Shown here: positions 51,528-60,983 of the stretch, in pieces | How the letters are laid out: the number at the start of each line of letters is the position of its first letter | How positions within the stretch are numbered: position 1 is the stretch's first letter | Assembly: GCA_964521285.1 (NCBI GenBank) | Contig: CAZFQS010000010.1 | Coordinates: 62,001-126,000, forward strand | Direction of reading: 5' to 3' | DNA from: G020354785 sp964521285 | GTDB lineage: Bacteria; Bacteroidota; Bacteroidia; Bacteroidales; UBA10428 | DNA length: 64,000 nt | The notes under the pieces: generated by a model | Database searches by the model: none | The model's input: the letters and a program-made list of their open reading frames with translations, nothing else | Told to the model about the DNA's origin: nothing | Program-made: the position numbers and the translations under genes

Positions 51528-52376
51528 TCAGGGGCAATCAATATCCATAAGCAGATTGTTCCAGCAATGCCAGAGTTCATCCCCGAAGGTCTTAGGATCC
51601 TTAATTCTGCCTTCTTTAGTTGTTCTGTTCCATTCAATATCGGTAAGGTTATCCTCTCCCTTGTTATAGATTTTATAAAAGGCATCAAAGGTTGGGTCAT
51701 CAACAATGCCATATGAAATATAACCTCCATTTTCAGGACCTCCCGGAACAATATTTGTATACTTTATATCACCGGTATTATTATTCCAGTCTTTGGTCCA
51801 GTCAATTCTTATAAGTTCATGATTCTCTGACGGACTTTTATAAAGAATCCAGTAGCCACTTGTCCTGTCGAACCTTGCCACTCCCTCGTACCATTTAAAA
51901 TCTGTATAGGGATCTATTAATGCAGCTTTCGATATATACATCTCCCACTGCACCTCTTCAGATGAAATTATCTTTCCTTTCAGTTTAGCTGTATATGTTG
52001 CAGAGCCTATAATATAATCGTATGTCCATCCCCATGTACTTTCGCCTTCATAAACAGCCTCATGTTTGAATGATTCCAAAAATGCTGTAACAGGCACTGC
52101 TCCGGTAACTGCGATTATTAAATTCCAGATACTTACTTTAGAAAATGCATGACCCCAGTTTTTATGTGTCAGAGTAGATTTTGATAAAGTATCTTCACTA
52201 TTATTAAAATCAGAAAAATCAATAATAAAAGATTCTTCAGGAGGTATTTGCGGGGCATCATCACCTTCTGCGTCATCCTTTTTACAACTGAAAATTATTA
52301 ATGCAGTTAAAAATAATCCTGTAAATAATAATTTTATCACAATTTTAATTATTTTAAATGGACGGCTGGTTTTCAT
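51528..52376 (-). CDS. Hypothetical lipoprotein
   Basis: The 282-residue product has a lipoprotein signal ending LIIFSCKKDD, with the acidic stretch DDAEGDDAPQ just after the lipid-bearing Cys, a pattern often seen in surface-exposed Bacteroidota lipoproteins. The mature part is rich in Trp, Tyr and Asp with repeated strand-like segments (WGWTYDYIIGSATYTAKLKG, GVARFDRTSGYWILYKS), so a beta-rich fold is likely. No family was recognised. It ends in its own terminator and lies upstream of porV on the same strand. Confidence 0.75.
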   Translation of the reverse strand: MKTSRPFKIIKIVIKLLFTGLFLTALIIFSCKKDDAEGDDAPQIPPEESFIIDFSDFNNSEDTLSKSTLTHKNWGHAFSKVSIWNLIIAVTGAVPVTAFLESFKHEAVYEGESTWGWTYDYIIGSATYTAKLKGKIISSEEVQWEMYISKAALIDPYTDFKWYEGVARFDRTSGYWILYKSPSENHELIRIDWTKDWNNNTGDIKYTNIVPGGPENGGYISYGIVDDPTFDAFYKIYNKGEDNLTDIEWNRTTKEGRIKDPKTFGDELWHCWNNLLMDIDCP

Positions 52377-52479
52377 GATTATTGTATCTTAATTAATTTA
52401 TAATAAAATTATGGGTTTCAATTTTATAATCCAATTTGGTATTTGACTCGTTTTTAACATTTTTAAGAAATTATTCATC

Positions 52480-52857
52480 ATGTCAGAAGAAAATGCAAGA
52501 ATAGATAAATGGCTTTGGGCTGTAAGGATTTATAAAACCCGCAGCCAGGCAAGTGAAGCATGTAAAAGAGGCAGGGTTATAGTAAATGGTATTCAGGTAA
52601 AACCTTCAAGAGTAATAAAAACCGGGGAGACAATTTTTATCAGAAAACCACCGGTAGTATATACTTACAAAATCAAAGAACTGTTGCAGAGACGCCAATC
52701 TGCTAAATTGGCCCGGGAATATTATGAAGATCTCACATCTGTTGAGGAGTTAAATAAACTGAAAATAAATGAAAAGTTATTTTTCAGCAGGGTCAAAGGC
52801 TCTGGCAGACCCACAAAAAAGGAAAGAAGGATACTGGATAAACTGAGAGGAGATTAG
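52480..52857 (+). CDS. S4-domain RNA-binding protein (Hsp15/HslR family)
   Basis: The 125-residue protein opens with an S4 domain (RIDKWLWAVRIYKTRSQASEACKRGRVIVNG) followed by a basic C-terminal tail (GSGRPTKKERRILDKLRGD). The pattern and length match heat-shock protein 15, which binds stalled 50S subunits carrying nascent chains. It is 59 bp before the DUF4924 gene, in the same direction. Confidence 0.9.
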   Translation: MSEENARIDKWLWAVRIYKTRSQASEACKRGRVIVNGIQVKPSRVIKTGETIFIRKPPVVYTYKIKELLQRRQSAKLAREYYEDLTSVEELNKLKINEKLFFSRVKGSGRPTKKERRILDKLRGD

Positions 52858-52916
52858 TATTTAGTGTAGGCAAATTTGAACTAATTTTGTACTGTAATCT
52901 TTTAAAGTAGTTAATT

Positions 52917-53453
52917 ATGCTTATTGCACAGGAGAAAAGAAAGTCAAATATTGCAGAATACGTATTATATATGTTGCAGGTTGAGGATGTAATAAGAGCA
53001 TATAAATTTAATATTGATTTAATTGATAAAAATATTATATCACAATATAATAAACCGGACAGTGTAAAAAAGGAGATTAGAAACTGGTATGCCAATTTAA
53101 TTCTGATGATGCATGAGGAATATATAAAAGAGAAAGGGCACCTGAGATTTGTAAAAAATATAATTAATGATTTGAATGATTTGCATATCAGGTTATTAAC
53201 AAAGAAGAAAGACACAAAATATATTGAATTATACAGGTGGGCTGTTGATAATATCCAGGAATTCAAGCAGAAACTACAGGATCCCCGCCTTAATGAAATA
53301 GAAATTTGTTTCAGCGGACTTTATGCCTTGTTATTATTGAGACTGCAAAAAAGGAAAGTAAATGCCGAAACCAGGCAGGCCATGATGACATTCAGCAATT
53401 TATTAGCACTGCTTTCGGTAAGATTTAAGGAACAGGAAAATAAGAACAGTTAG
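52917..53453 (+). CDS. DUF4924 family protein
   Basis: This 178-residue, all-helical cytosolic protein matches the DUF4924 family of Bacteroidota (EKRKSNIAEYVLYMLQVEDVIRA at the N-terminus, FSGLYALLLLRLQKRKVNAET near the end). No function is known. It lies 59 bp after the S4-domain gene and ends 1 bp before the convergent flavin-reductase gene. Confidence 0.82.
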   Translation: MLIAQEKRKSNIAEYVLYMLQVEDVIRAYKFNIDLIDKNIISQYNKPDSVKKEIRNWYANLILMMHEEYIKEKGHLRFVKNIINDLNDLHIRLLTKKKDTKYIELYRWAVDNIQEFKQKLQDPRLNEIEICFSGLYALLLLRLQKRKVNAETRQAMMTFSNLLALLSVRFKEQENKNS

Positions 53454-53454
53454 T

Positions 53455-53979
53455 TTATTTTTGTTTGTAGCAGTTAACTATCTCAGCAATATAAAACCTG
53501 TGAAAATCCGCGGTTGGATAGTTCTGGTGTGCTATTTCTGGTATTATAAAATTTTCCGGGATTAAATCATTGAAATAGAGTTTCCGGCACTCAAGAAAAA
53601 GCCGTGACTGTTCATAGCATATATTCCCCAGATCTGTTTCCAGGGGCTTTAAACCTGCAGCTTCAACCTTATTGATATTCCGCCCTGATTTGGAACCGCA
53701 TATTTGAAGTATTTTCCTGTATTTTTCTTCGAAAAAACTTAAAGTATAGTAATCATATTTTTCAGCAAAATTATAGGTATGCCGCTGTGGGCGGATAAAA
53801 CATATAGCTATTGGCTTGTTCCATAATATTCCCATAGTTCCCCAGCTTGCTGTCATCATGTTAAAATCATCAATCTTACCGGCAGTAATAAGCATCCAGT
53901 CCTTACCAATTATTTTAAATACATTCTCATTCAAAGATTCAACTTCAACTTTTTTAAATTTATTGCTTGCTTTATCCAT
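53455..53979 (-). CDS. Flavin reductase-like (FMN-binding split-barrel) protein
   Basis: The 174-residue protein has the flavin-reductase fold: WMLITAGKIDDFNMMTASWGTMGILWNKPIAICFIRPQRHTYNF contains the flavin phosphate contacts. The C-terminal half (YPTADFHRFYIAEIVNCYKQ) supplies the closing strands. It could reduce FMN with NAD(P)H or act as an FMN-binding electron-transfer protein. It stands alone, with 175 bp before the divergent symporter gene. Confidence 0.85.
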   Translation of the reverse strand: MDKASNKFKKVEVESLNENVFKIIGKDWMLITAGKIDDFNMMTASWGTMGILWNKPIAICFIRPQRHTYNFAEKYDYYTLSFFEEKYRKILQICGSKSGRNINKVEAAGLKPLETDLGNICYEQSRLFLECRKLYFNDLIPENFIIPEIAHQNYPTADFHRFYIAEIVNCYKQK

Positions 53980-54154
53980 GATGATTTGATTTTTTGATTT
54001 TAGCCAGAATTAAATATAAGATTAATAAGTCCTAATTTTAAATGACTTATCAATTTTTTATTATATTGGGCAAAATAATTAATATTTTTAGAAAAATTGA
54101 TCTTCTTACATTTTTATGTTAATAATTATTCAACGGATTATAAAATAAACACGA

Positions 54155-55108
54155 ATGTATGAATCACTGAAGTTGCTGGATAATCTCCGGTTAAACTTTT
54201 CTCCGCAAGCACTTTTTATATTAAACATTACAATTGCATTCATTATGTTCGGGGTTGCCTTACAGATTAAAGTTGAACACTTTAAAAGGCTTGTAAAGAA
54301 ACCGAAATCAACCATTATAGGTGTTATTTCCCAGTTTGTCCTGCTCCCCGCAGTCACATGTGCTATTGCCATTTTATTGAGAAAATATATAACTCCTACA
54401 ATCGGACTGGGAATGATTCTGGTAGCTTCCTGTCCCGGAGGTAATATTTCCAATTTTATCTCATCCCTGGCAAAGGGCAATGTGGCACTATCTGTAAGTC
54501 TGACTGCAATAGCTACTTTAGCTGCAATAATTATGACACCGCTTAATTTTAAAATATGGGGAGAAATTTTTTTATTCTATATGAGTAAAATAAATCCTGA
54601 TTTTTTTCCAAAGCTAAGAATAGATCCTGTAAGTATGTTTATGACTGTTTTTATTATTCTGGGGATACCATTACTTGCAGGAATGTGGGTTAACAGAAAA
54701 TTTCCTGCAACTACCGAAAAGATTGTTAAGCCAATAAAGACTTTATCTATAGTAATTTTTGGGGGAATGGTTATTTCTGCTTTTATAAGTAATTACGAAT
54801 ATTTTATTGACTATATAAAATATATATTTATCATAGTATTAATGCACAATGGTTTAGCATTAGCCACGGGTTTTGGTTTTTCCTCTCTTTTAGGGGTTGG
54901 CAGTTATGACAGGCGATCAATAACTATTGAAACCGGAATTCAGAATTCGGCACTTGCCCTGGTACTGCTTTTGGTTACCGGTATTTTCCCTGAAGAAGGT
55001 ATTGGAGGGATGGCATTTATAGCTGCCTGGTGGGGAATATGGCACATATTATCCGGACTGGGTTTAGCGTCATTGTGGTCGCTTAAGCCGGTTCTCAAAC
55101 AAATATGA
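54155..55108 (+). CDS. Bile acid:sodium symporter-family transporter
   Basis: The 317-residue protein has nine to ten hydrophobic segments. The SBF/BASS-family signatures are VASCPGGNISNFISSLAKGNVALSVSLTA (the Na-site hairpin) and ETGIQNSALALVLLL (second crossover). The family imports organic anions such as bile acids, pantothenate or pyruvate with Na+. Substrate unknown. It is 64 bp ahead of the acyltransferase gene. Confidence 0.88.
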   Translation: MYESLKLLDNLRLNFSPQALFILNITIAFIMFGVALQIKVEHFKRLVKKPKSTIIGVISQFVLLPAVTCAIAILLRKYITPTIGLGMILVASCPGGNISNFISSLAKGNVALSVSLTAIATLAAIIMTPLNFKIWGEIFLFYMSKINPDFFPKLRIDPVSMFMTVFIILGIPLLAGMWVNRKFPATTEKIVKPIKTLSIVIFGGMVISAFISNYEYFIDYIKYIFIIVLMHNGLALATGFGFSSLLGVGSYDRRSITIETGIQNSALALVLLLVTGIFPEEGIGGMAFIAAWWGIWHILSGLGLASLWSLKPVLKQI

Positions 55109-55172
55109 TAAAGACCTTGATTATGAAACTGAATATTATATTATGCAATTTTAACTGAATTTCTGATACTAT

Positions 55173-56534
55173 ATGAGCAGAACAATAGATCAATGGAGCT
55201 GGGATTACTGGCTGTTACAACAATATGTTAACCTGTTTTACAGGTCTTATTTTAAAAAAATATTTGTTAATAATCTGAATAATTTACCCAGAAACCAGCC
55301 GGTAATACTTGCACCCAATCATCAAAATGCATTAATAGATGCACTTGCATTTGTTTATTCTGCCAAATGCCAGCCCGTATTTCTGGCCAGGGCAGATGTA
55401 TTTAAAGGCCGGGTTCTTATTCATTTTCTTAATTTCCTTAATATTATGCCTATATACAGAATGAGAGATGGTGCTTCAAGTCTTAAAAAAAATGAGGAAG
55501 TTTTTGAAAAGACCCTGGCGGTATTAAAGAATAAATATAATCCACTATTATTATTCCCTGAGGGAACACATGGCGATAAAAGGCGATTGCGGCCACTGAA
55601 GAAAGGAATATTCAGGATAGCTTTTATGGCTCAGGAGTTTTATAAAAACAACCAGGGAGTAAAGATTGTACCGGTCGGAATAGATTATAGTAATTACCAG
55701 AAGTTCAGAAGCACACTGTTTATAAATTATGGAAAACCGGTTGAAGTATCAGAGTATTATAATTTATATGCTGAAAATAGTATAGAGGCTATAAATCAAC
55801 TCAGAGAAAGACTGGCCAGGGAAATTAGTAAATTGATGATTGACATACAAACAGAAGAATATTATGATTTATATCAGAACCTTCGTATTATATACAATTC
55901 AGAAATGCGAAAAAAGTTAAATATAACCGGAAAATCTCTGCTTGATAAATTTACAGCCGATAAAAAAATGATTTCTATTCTCGATCAATATACAGACAGA
56001 AATCCCAAAGAAATTAATTCGCTTGATAAAAAGGTATCGAAGTATATGGAGGGATTAAACAAACTGAATTTACGTGAATGGGTTTTGCGCAAGGATTTCT
56101 ATCCGCTGATAACCAGATGTTTGGAAGCATTATCATTATTAATTTTATTACCCATTCACATGCTTGGTCTGGTTAACAACTATATACCATATAAAATACC
56201 GGCTGTATATACTAAAAAAATAAAAGATCCTCAATTTCACAGTTCATTTAAACTTGTTCTGGCATTGGTATTCTTTTCTGCATATTATATTATTCTTGTA
56301 GTACTCGGCTTGATCTTTATTAATCCTTTATGGTTAAAACTTGCTTATTTCCTTACTATACCATTAACAGGATTAATTGCTTTTAAATACTATATCAGAT
56401 TAAAAAAACTGTGGGCAAAGTTCAGGTACAGCAGGCTGGTTAAGAAAAGGAACAATAAGATACAGGAACTTAAAAGATTACGGAAAGATATTATAGATAA
56501 GATGAATAATATCATTAAAAACAGTATTGATTAA
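55173..56534 (+). CDS. PlsC-type glycerophospholipid acyltransferase
   Basis: The 453-residue protein has an acyltransferase domain at about 25-250: APNHQNALIDALAF holds the catalytic His-Asp pair, FPEGTHGDKRRL the phosphate-binding motif. A helical region and two hydrophobic hairpins near 315-345 and 365-400 follow, so it is membrane-bound. The His-to-Asp spacing is one residue longer than the common HX4D motif. It would acylate lysophosphatidate or glycerol-3-phosphate. The gene is followed at once by an SDR gene. Confidence 0.85.
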   Translation: MSRTIDQWSWDYWLLQQYVNLFYRSYFKKIFVNNLNNLPRNQPVILAPNHQNALIDALAFVYSAKCQPVFLARADVFKGRVLIHFLNFLNIMPIYRMRDGASSLKKNEEVFEKTLAVLKNKYNPLLLFPEGTHGDKRRLRPLKKGIFRIAFMAQEFYKNNQGVKIVPVGIDYSNYQKFRSTLFINYGKPVEVSEYYNLYAENSIEAINQLRERLAREISKLMIDIQTEEYYDLYQNLRIIYNSEMRKKLNITGKSLLDKFTADKKMISILDQYTDRNPKEINSLDKKVSKYMEGLNKLNLREWVLRKDFYPLITRCLEALSLLILLPIHMLGLVNNYIPYKIPAVYTKKIKDPQFHSSFKLVLALVFFSAYYIILVVLGLIFINPLWLKLAYFLTIPLTGLIAFKYYIRLKKLWAKFRYSRLVKKRNNKIQELKRLRKDIIDKMNNIIKNSID

Positions 56535-56538
56535 TGTT

Positions 56539-57342
56539 ATGAGAATGGACTTTTCAAATAAAATAGTCTGGATAACCGGCGCATCCTCAGGAATTGGTGA
56601 GGCACTGGCTTCTGAATATATAAACAGGGGAGCTAAAATCATTATATCTTCACCTGAAGTTGATAAGTTATATGCACTAAGTGATAATTTTAATTCTCTG
56701 CGTCCCGGGTCTTCAACAGTAGTACCTCTTGATTTGACAAGAGGTAATGAAATTCCCGCCATAGTTGAAAAGGTAATAAAGCAGATGGGGAGAATAGATA
56801 TACTGATTAATAGTGCAGGAATAAGTCAAAGGTCACTTGCAATTGAAACACCTGTTGAAATTGACAGAAAAGTATTTGAGATAAATTACTTTGGAACAAT
56901 AGCCTTAACAAAATCTGTCTTACCCCATATGATCAGTAAAGGAGGTGGAACAGTTGCTGTTATTAGCAGTATAGTAGGCAAGTTTGGTTTCCCGCTCCGC
57001 TCAGCATATTCTGCATCAAAACATGCCTTGCATGGTTTTTTTGAAACCATAAGGGCAGAGCTGAAGAAAGAAAATATTAATGTTACTATAATTTGCCCGG
57101 GCAGAGTACAGACAAACATTTCTGTAAATGCTATTACCAGGGATGGGAAACCTTACGGGATTATGGATAAAGGACAGTCAAAGGGAATATCAGCAGAAAA
57201 ATGTGCAAGGAAAATAGTGAGGGCGATTAAAAAGAAACGGAAAGAAGTATATGTTGGGGGTAGTGAATTAATAATGCCTTACATTAAGAAGTATTTCCCC
57301 GGGTTATTCTATTTATTATTATCGAAAGTAAAACCAACCTAA
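56539..57342 (+). CDS. Short-chain dehydrogenase/reductase
   Basis: Taking the ATG at 56539 (a TTG at 56527 would overlap the previous gene), the product has 267 residues. It shows the classical SDR set: TGASSGIGEA (cofactor binding), NSAGIS, SSIV with the catalytic Ser and YSASKHALHG with Tyr and Lys, and CPGRVQT. The layout resembles the DHRS7-like group. It sits between an acyltransferase and a VOC-domain gene, suggesting a lipid- or carbonyl-related substrate, which is unproven. Confidence 0.9.
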   Translation: MRMDFSNKIVWITGASSGIGEALASEYINRGAKIIISSPEVDKLYALSDNFNSLRPGSSTVVPLDLTRGNEIPAIVEKVIKQMGRIDILINSAGISQRSLAIETPVEIDRKVFEINYFGTIALTKSVLPHMISKGGGTVAVISSIVGKFGFPLRSAYSASKHALHGFFETIRAELKKENINVTIICPGRVQTNISVNAITRDGKPYGIMDKGQSKGISAEKCARKIVRAIKKKRKEVYVGGSELIMPYIKKYFPGLFYLLLSKVKPT

Positions 57343-57405
57343 ATTATCAAAAATATTATTATATTTAGTTCGGAATTTTTCAGAATCATATGTTAAGAAT
57401 TCTTT

Positions 57406-58470
57406 ATGAATGAGAAAATTATAAGCGGAATTCAGCAAGTAGGCATTGGTGTGCCAAATGTTCATGTAGCATGGAAATGGTACAAGGAACATTTCGGGGT
57501 TGATATAAGAGTGTTTGAAGAATTTGCTACTGCTGAGCTTATGAGACAATATACCGGAGGAGAAGCTCAGAAAAGGCATGCGGCCCTGGCATTAAACTTG
57601 CAGGGTGGGGGAGGTTTTGAGATATGGCAATATACAGATAGAACACCTCAACCTCCGAAATTTGAATTGCAAATTGGTGATCTTGGTATTTTTGCCGCTA
57701 AAATAAAGAGTAAAGATGTTCAAGCAACATATGATTTTTTTAAATCCAGAAACATAAATTTTCTTACTGATATCCTGACAGATCCGGAAGGTCATAATCA
57801 TTTCTTTATGAAAGATCCTTATGGAAATATTTTCCAGATTGTACCAAGCAGGTCCTGGTTTAAAAATGAAAGAAAGCTAACCGGTGCAGTTTATGGAGTA
57901 ATACTTGGGGTATCGGATATTGAAAACTCAAAGATTTTTTATGGCAGTATTCTGGGATATGATGATGTTATATATGATGAAACTGGTGTTTTTGAGGAAT
58001 ATAAATCATTGTCAGGAGGAGACAGAAAAATAAGAAGGATATTAATACGACATAGTAAACCACGTCTGGGAGCTTTCAGTCCGATTTTTGGTTCAAGCCA
58101 GATTGAACTGGTTCAGGTCCTTGACAGAGAGCCAAAAAAGATTTACCATGACCGGTTTTGGGGAGATTTGGGATTTATTCATATTTGCTTTGACATCAGA
58201 GGAATGAACCTGCTGCGTGAGGAATGCAAGGAAAAAGGATATCCGTTTACTGTTGATGCCGGGGATACTTTTGATATAGGTGCAGCATCAGGAGCCTTCT
58301 CTTATACTGAAGATCCGGATGGGACATTAATTGAATTCGTTGAAACTCACAAAATACCAATCTTAAAAAAGTTAGGATTATACCTGAATTTAAGACACAG
58401 AAAACCGGAAAAGTCTTTACCCCGGTGGTTGTTAAAGGCTATTTCCTTTAACAGGGTGAAGAATATTTAA
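57406..58470 (+). CDS. Two-domain VOC (glyoxalase/dioxygenase-fold) protein
   Basis: The 354-residue protein has two vicinal-oxygen-chelate domains, at about 5-150 (GIGVPNVHVAWKWYKEHFG, FFMKDPYGNIFQIV) and 160-330 (GVILGVSDIENSKIFYGSILGY, FSYTEDPDGTLIEFVE). Candidate metal ligands are His and Glu at the ends of the strands, including GHNHFF and LIEFVE. The family covers glyoxalase, ring-cleaving dioxygenases and epimerases, so activity cannot be assigned. It is 63 bp after the SDR gene and convergent with the DUF4340 gene (4 bp between stops). Confidence 0.82.
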   Translation: MNEKIISGIQQVGIGVPNVHVAWKWYKEHFGVDIRVFEEFATAELMRQYTGGEAQKRHAALALNLQGGGGFEIWQYTDRTPQPPKFELQIGDLGIFAAKIKSKDVQATYDFFKSRNINFLTDILTDPEGHNHFFMKDPYGNIFQIVPSRSWFKNERKLTGAVYGVILGVSDIENSKIFYGSILGYDDVIYDETGVFEEYKSLSGGDRKIRRILIRHSKPRLGAFSPIFGSSQIELVQVLDREPKKIYHDRFWGDLGFIHICFDIRGMNLLREECKEKGYPFTVDAGDTFDIGAASGAFSYTEDPDGTLIEFVETHKIPILKKLGLYLNLRHRKPEKSLPRWLLKAISFNRVKNI

Positions 58471-58474
58471 AAGT

Positions 58475-59461
58475 CTATTTCAATTCTCCGGGCACTAAAA
58501 ACTTATTCCTCCCGATAAAAATCTTTTCTGTAAGTTTAGATTTCCGGCCACTGAAAAAAGTCCCTTCATTTAAAGATGAAGTTATCAGATACCTGTTAAT
58601 TGTATCTGCTTTAAACGCTTTAACCTGAATGGGTTTGACAAAATTGTCACCTTCAATTTTTAAAGTTAAGTCCGGTTCGCCATACAGGGGCTTTTGATCA
58701 TCAATGAAATCTGAACTTGTTAACCAGGATATTGAGTTAAAATAGTCAGCTACAGAGCCTGAATCAGCCATTAATCCGTTTACCAGCCATTTGCCTCCTT
58801 CTTTAACCATATAAAAGGAGCTGTCAGCAGGATATGTAAATGAAAGCCTTGTCCAGTCACTTTTATTGGATCTGAGTATCGATTTATTTCTAAAATCATT
58901 CAGTTCCCTGTTAAGTGTCATACCTAAATACCCTTCCACAACATAGACTATCTTATCATTGGCAATTCTTACATATGTAGTAATTGTGCCCCTTTGATTA
59001 TAATAACAAGCCATCTGATCCTTAGGTTGCTGATATAAAAACTTGCCGAAATATATGTCGGCTCCGGTCTTTTTTCCTGTAATTAGTTTTACCCTGGTTG
59101 CCAGAGAATCGGTTACTTCAAATTGTTTCCACCTTGACTTGTCTGTTGCAGCAACTCTCTTTGGCTTAAGTTCTGTAAGAGTCTTCAGGATATTATTAAC
59201 TATATTTTCGTCAGCATTAAATATTTTTTGCTGGGATTTAATCTTCCACAAGTGACCTTTCCTTTGAATCTCAACAGGTTCATCTCTGTTTCTTTTTGGA
59301 TAAATAATAATTGAAGTCACCCTGGATGTATCAATATCAACAATATTTGAGCGAAAAGTCCTCTCCCCTTTCCTTGAGTCCATATAAAATATTATAATAA
59401 CCAGGATTAAAAGGACAGCAAAAATTATTATTAATGATTTAATATTTAATTTTTTATACAT
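58475..59461 (-). CDS. DUF4340 membrane-anchored protein linked to the gld ABC transporter
   Basis: The 328-residue protein has one N-terminal membrane segment (LIIIFAVLLILVIIIFYM) and a soluble periplasmic part with a repeated beta-rich DUF4340 architecture (GHLWKIKS...ADENIVNNILKTLTELKPKR; LTGKKTGADIYFGK). The start overlaps gldG by 8 bp. DUF4340 proteins often sit with GldG-type ABC transporters, where they presumably act as an accessory subunit. Function is not established. Confidence 0.85.
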   Translation of the reverse strand: MYKKLNIKSLIIIFAVLLILVIIIFYMDSRKGERTFRSNIVDIDTSRVTSIIIYPKRNRDEPVEIQRKGHLWKIKSQQKIFNADENIVNNILKTLTELKPKRVAATDKSRWKQFEVTDSLATRVKLITGKKTGADIYFGKFLYQQPKDQMACYYNQRGTITTYVRIANDKIVYVVEGYLGMTLNRELNDFRNKSILRSNKSDWTRLSFTYPADSSFYMVKEGGKWLVNGLMADSGSVADYFNSISWLTSSDFIDDQKPLYGEPDLTLKIEGDNFVKPIQVKAFKADTINRYLITSSLNEGTFFSGRKSKLTEKIFIGRNKFLVPGELK

Positions 59462-60968
59462 AACCTGCCTCCATTCTTTTAATTCGTATGGTTTGTTTAC
59501 GTTGTATTCTTATTATACCATAAATAATAATCAATATTAAAGGAAGTAAGAAGTTCAGATACTTGAGAAAAGTTCTTTTACCATCCTCAATGTCGTCCAG
59601 TGGTCTTGAAGTAGCTCCCTTTGTTCGTAGTTCTATTAATCCTGTATCATCAGATAACCAGTCTATGGAATTAACCATCAAGCTGACATTATCGGGATTA
59701 ACCTGTCCTCTCTGCCTCCCTCCCAGGGGGAAGTCTCCATCCCCTACAACAACCATCTTTGAGTTTTCATTACCGCCAATATTTCCCTCCAGGGCAGCAG
59801 CAACAACGAGGCCGGAAATAGGAAAATCATTTTGTGTCCATTCTCTGCCTGCCAGGTCATATATTGAATATGATGTCTTGGTTCCGGAATTTTCGGAAGT
59901 CCTTGCCAGAGGAATAAATTTTACACTCGAGTCTCCTGCAAAATTTAAAGAACTCGCAAACTCAAGAACAACCTGTTCCAATCCTGAAGAAATGGGATGG
60001 TCTTCAAAATTATTTATAATCGGAATGTAAAAAAACTGAACAGGCTGGATACTGATATAACCGTCTCTTTCACTCTGCAGGGCAACTGTATGACATTGTG
60101 CATCCACAATATAATTATTATTAACATCAATACCCTTACGGCTTAGCCATATTTCAAGGCCTGTATTAACAGGCATTCCATATTGTTTATCTTCACTTGT
60201 ACCAACCCTGTTAATTGCAACAAATAATCTTCCTCCCCTGGCTATAAAAGCATCGAGCTGCCTTAAATGACTATCGGGAAGCGAATCTTTTGGTGCTACT
60301 ATAGCCAGAGTGTTGTAATTATCAAGTTCTGATGTAGAGTCAGTTAAAGTTACTGGCTGAACTTTATATAAAACTTCCAGAGAATATATTACTTCCTGAA
60401 GCTGTTGTAAAGGTGCTTCACCGTGGCCCTGCAGAATACCAACCAGTGGCTTGTCAGTTAAGGAAAGTTTTTTAATTGCTGTTGTAAGATTATATTCCAT
60501 GCCAACAGAAGACTCAATTACAGGGATAACTTCCGACTCTTCTCCTACCTGGATAAAGGCGCCCATATACCCTTTCTGAAATTTTATTTCGTCCTTTTCT
60601 CTTGAAGGAATATTTTGGGGCATGATACCTGATTGAACAGCCTCCTGTTCAATACTTTCATCTTTTAACGGATCAATAAATTCATAAACGAGCATACCTT
60701 TGGCAATATTGGAATATTCAATAAGCATATCTTTGAAATCTCTCCTGACATTTTCGCGGTCAGGAGGCAGGTTCTTTGAAAAATATGCAGTTATTGTCAC
60801 GGATTCCTGTAAATTCCTTAAAATGTCCTTTGTAGACTTGCTTAAAGTGTACCGGTCATCTTCTGTTAGATCCAGCCGAAAGAAGAACCTGTTTGACAAT
60901 ATGTTCAGAAGAATAATTACTCCTGATACAAGTATTATAAAATATGTTATTGTTGATTTTGATTTCAT
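59454..60968 (-). CDS. gldG: GldG-like ABC transporter auxiliary protein
   Basis: The 504-residue protein has an N-terminal transmembrane helix and a C-terminal one (FLLPLILIIIYGIIRIQR) around a large periplasmic domain: FFRLDLTEDDRYTLSKSTKDIL, KPLVGILQGHGEAPL and DAFIARGGRLFVAINRVG are typical of the GldG/ABC_transp_aux family. In Flavobacterium, GldG, GldF and GldA form an ABC transporter needed for gliding; here the cluster also occurs in a PorV-positive genome. It lies 15 bp after the permease gene. Confidence 0.9.
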   Translation of the reverse strand: MKSKSTITYFIILVSGVIILLNILSNRFFFRLDLTEDDRYTLSKSTKDILRNLQESVTITAYFSKNLPPDRENVRRDFKDMLIEYSNIAKGMLVYEFIDPLKDESIEQEAVQSGIMPQNIPSREKDEIKFQKGYMGAFIQVGEESEVIPVIESSVGMEYNLTTAIKKLSLTDKPLVGILQGHGEAPLQQLQEVIYSLEVLYKVQPVTLTDSTSELDNYNTLAIVAPKDSLPDSHLRQLDAFIARGGRLFVAINRVGTSEDKQYGMPVNTGLEIWLSRKGIDVNNNYIVDAQCHTVALQSERDGYISIQPVQFFYIPIINNFEDHPISSGLEQVVLEFASSLNFAGDSSVKFIPLARTSENSGTKTSYSIYDLAGREWTQNDFPISGLVVAAALEGNIGGNENSKMVVVGDGDFPLGGRQRGQVNPDNVSLMVNSIDWLSDDTGLIELRTKGATSRPLDDIEDGKRTFLKYLNFLLPLILIIIYGIIRIQRKQTIRIKRMEAGYV

Positions 60969-60983
60969 TTTATTAAAGCATGA

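Noticed and set aside
52793..53266. 157-codon leftward frame
   Set aside because: It is antisense to the S4-domain and DUF4924 genes and is full of Ser, Phe and Ile typical of an antisense frame in AT-rich DNA.
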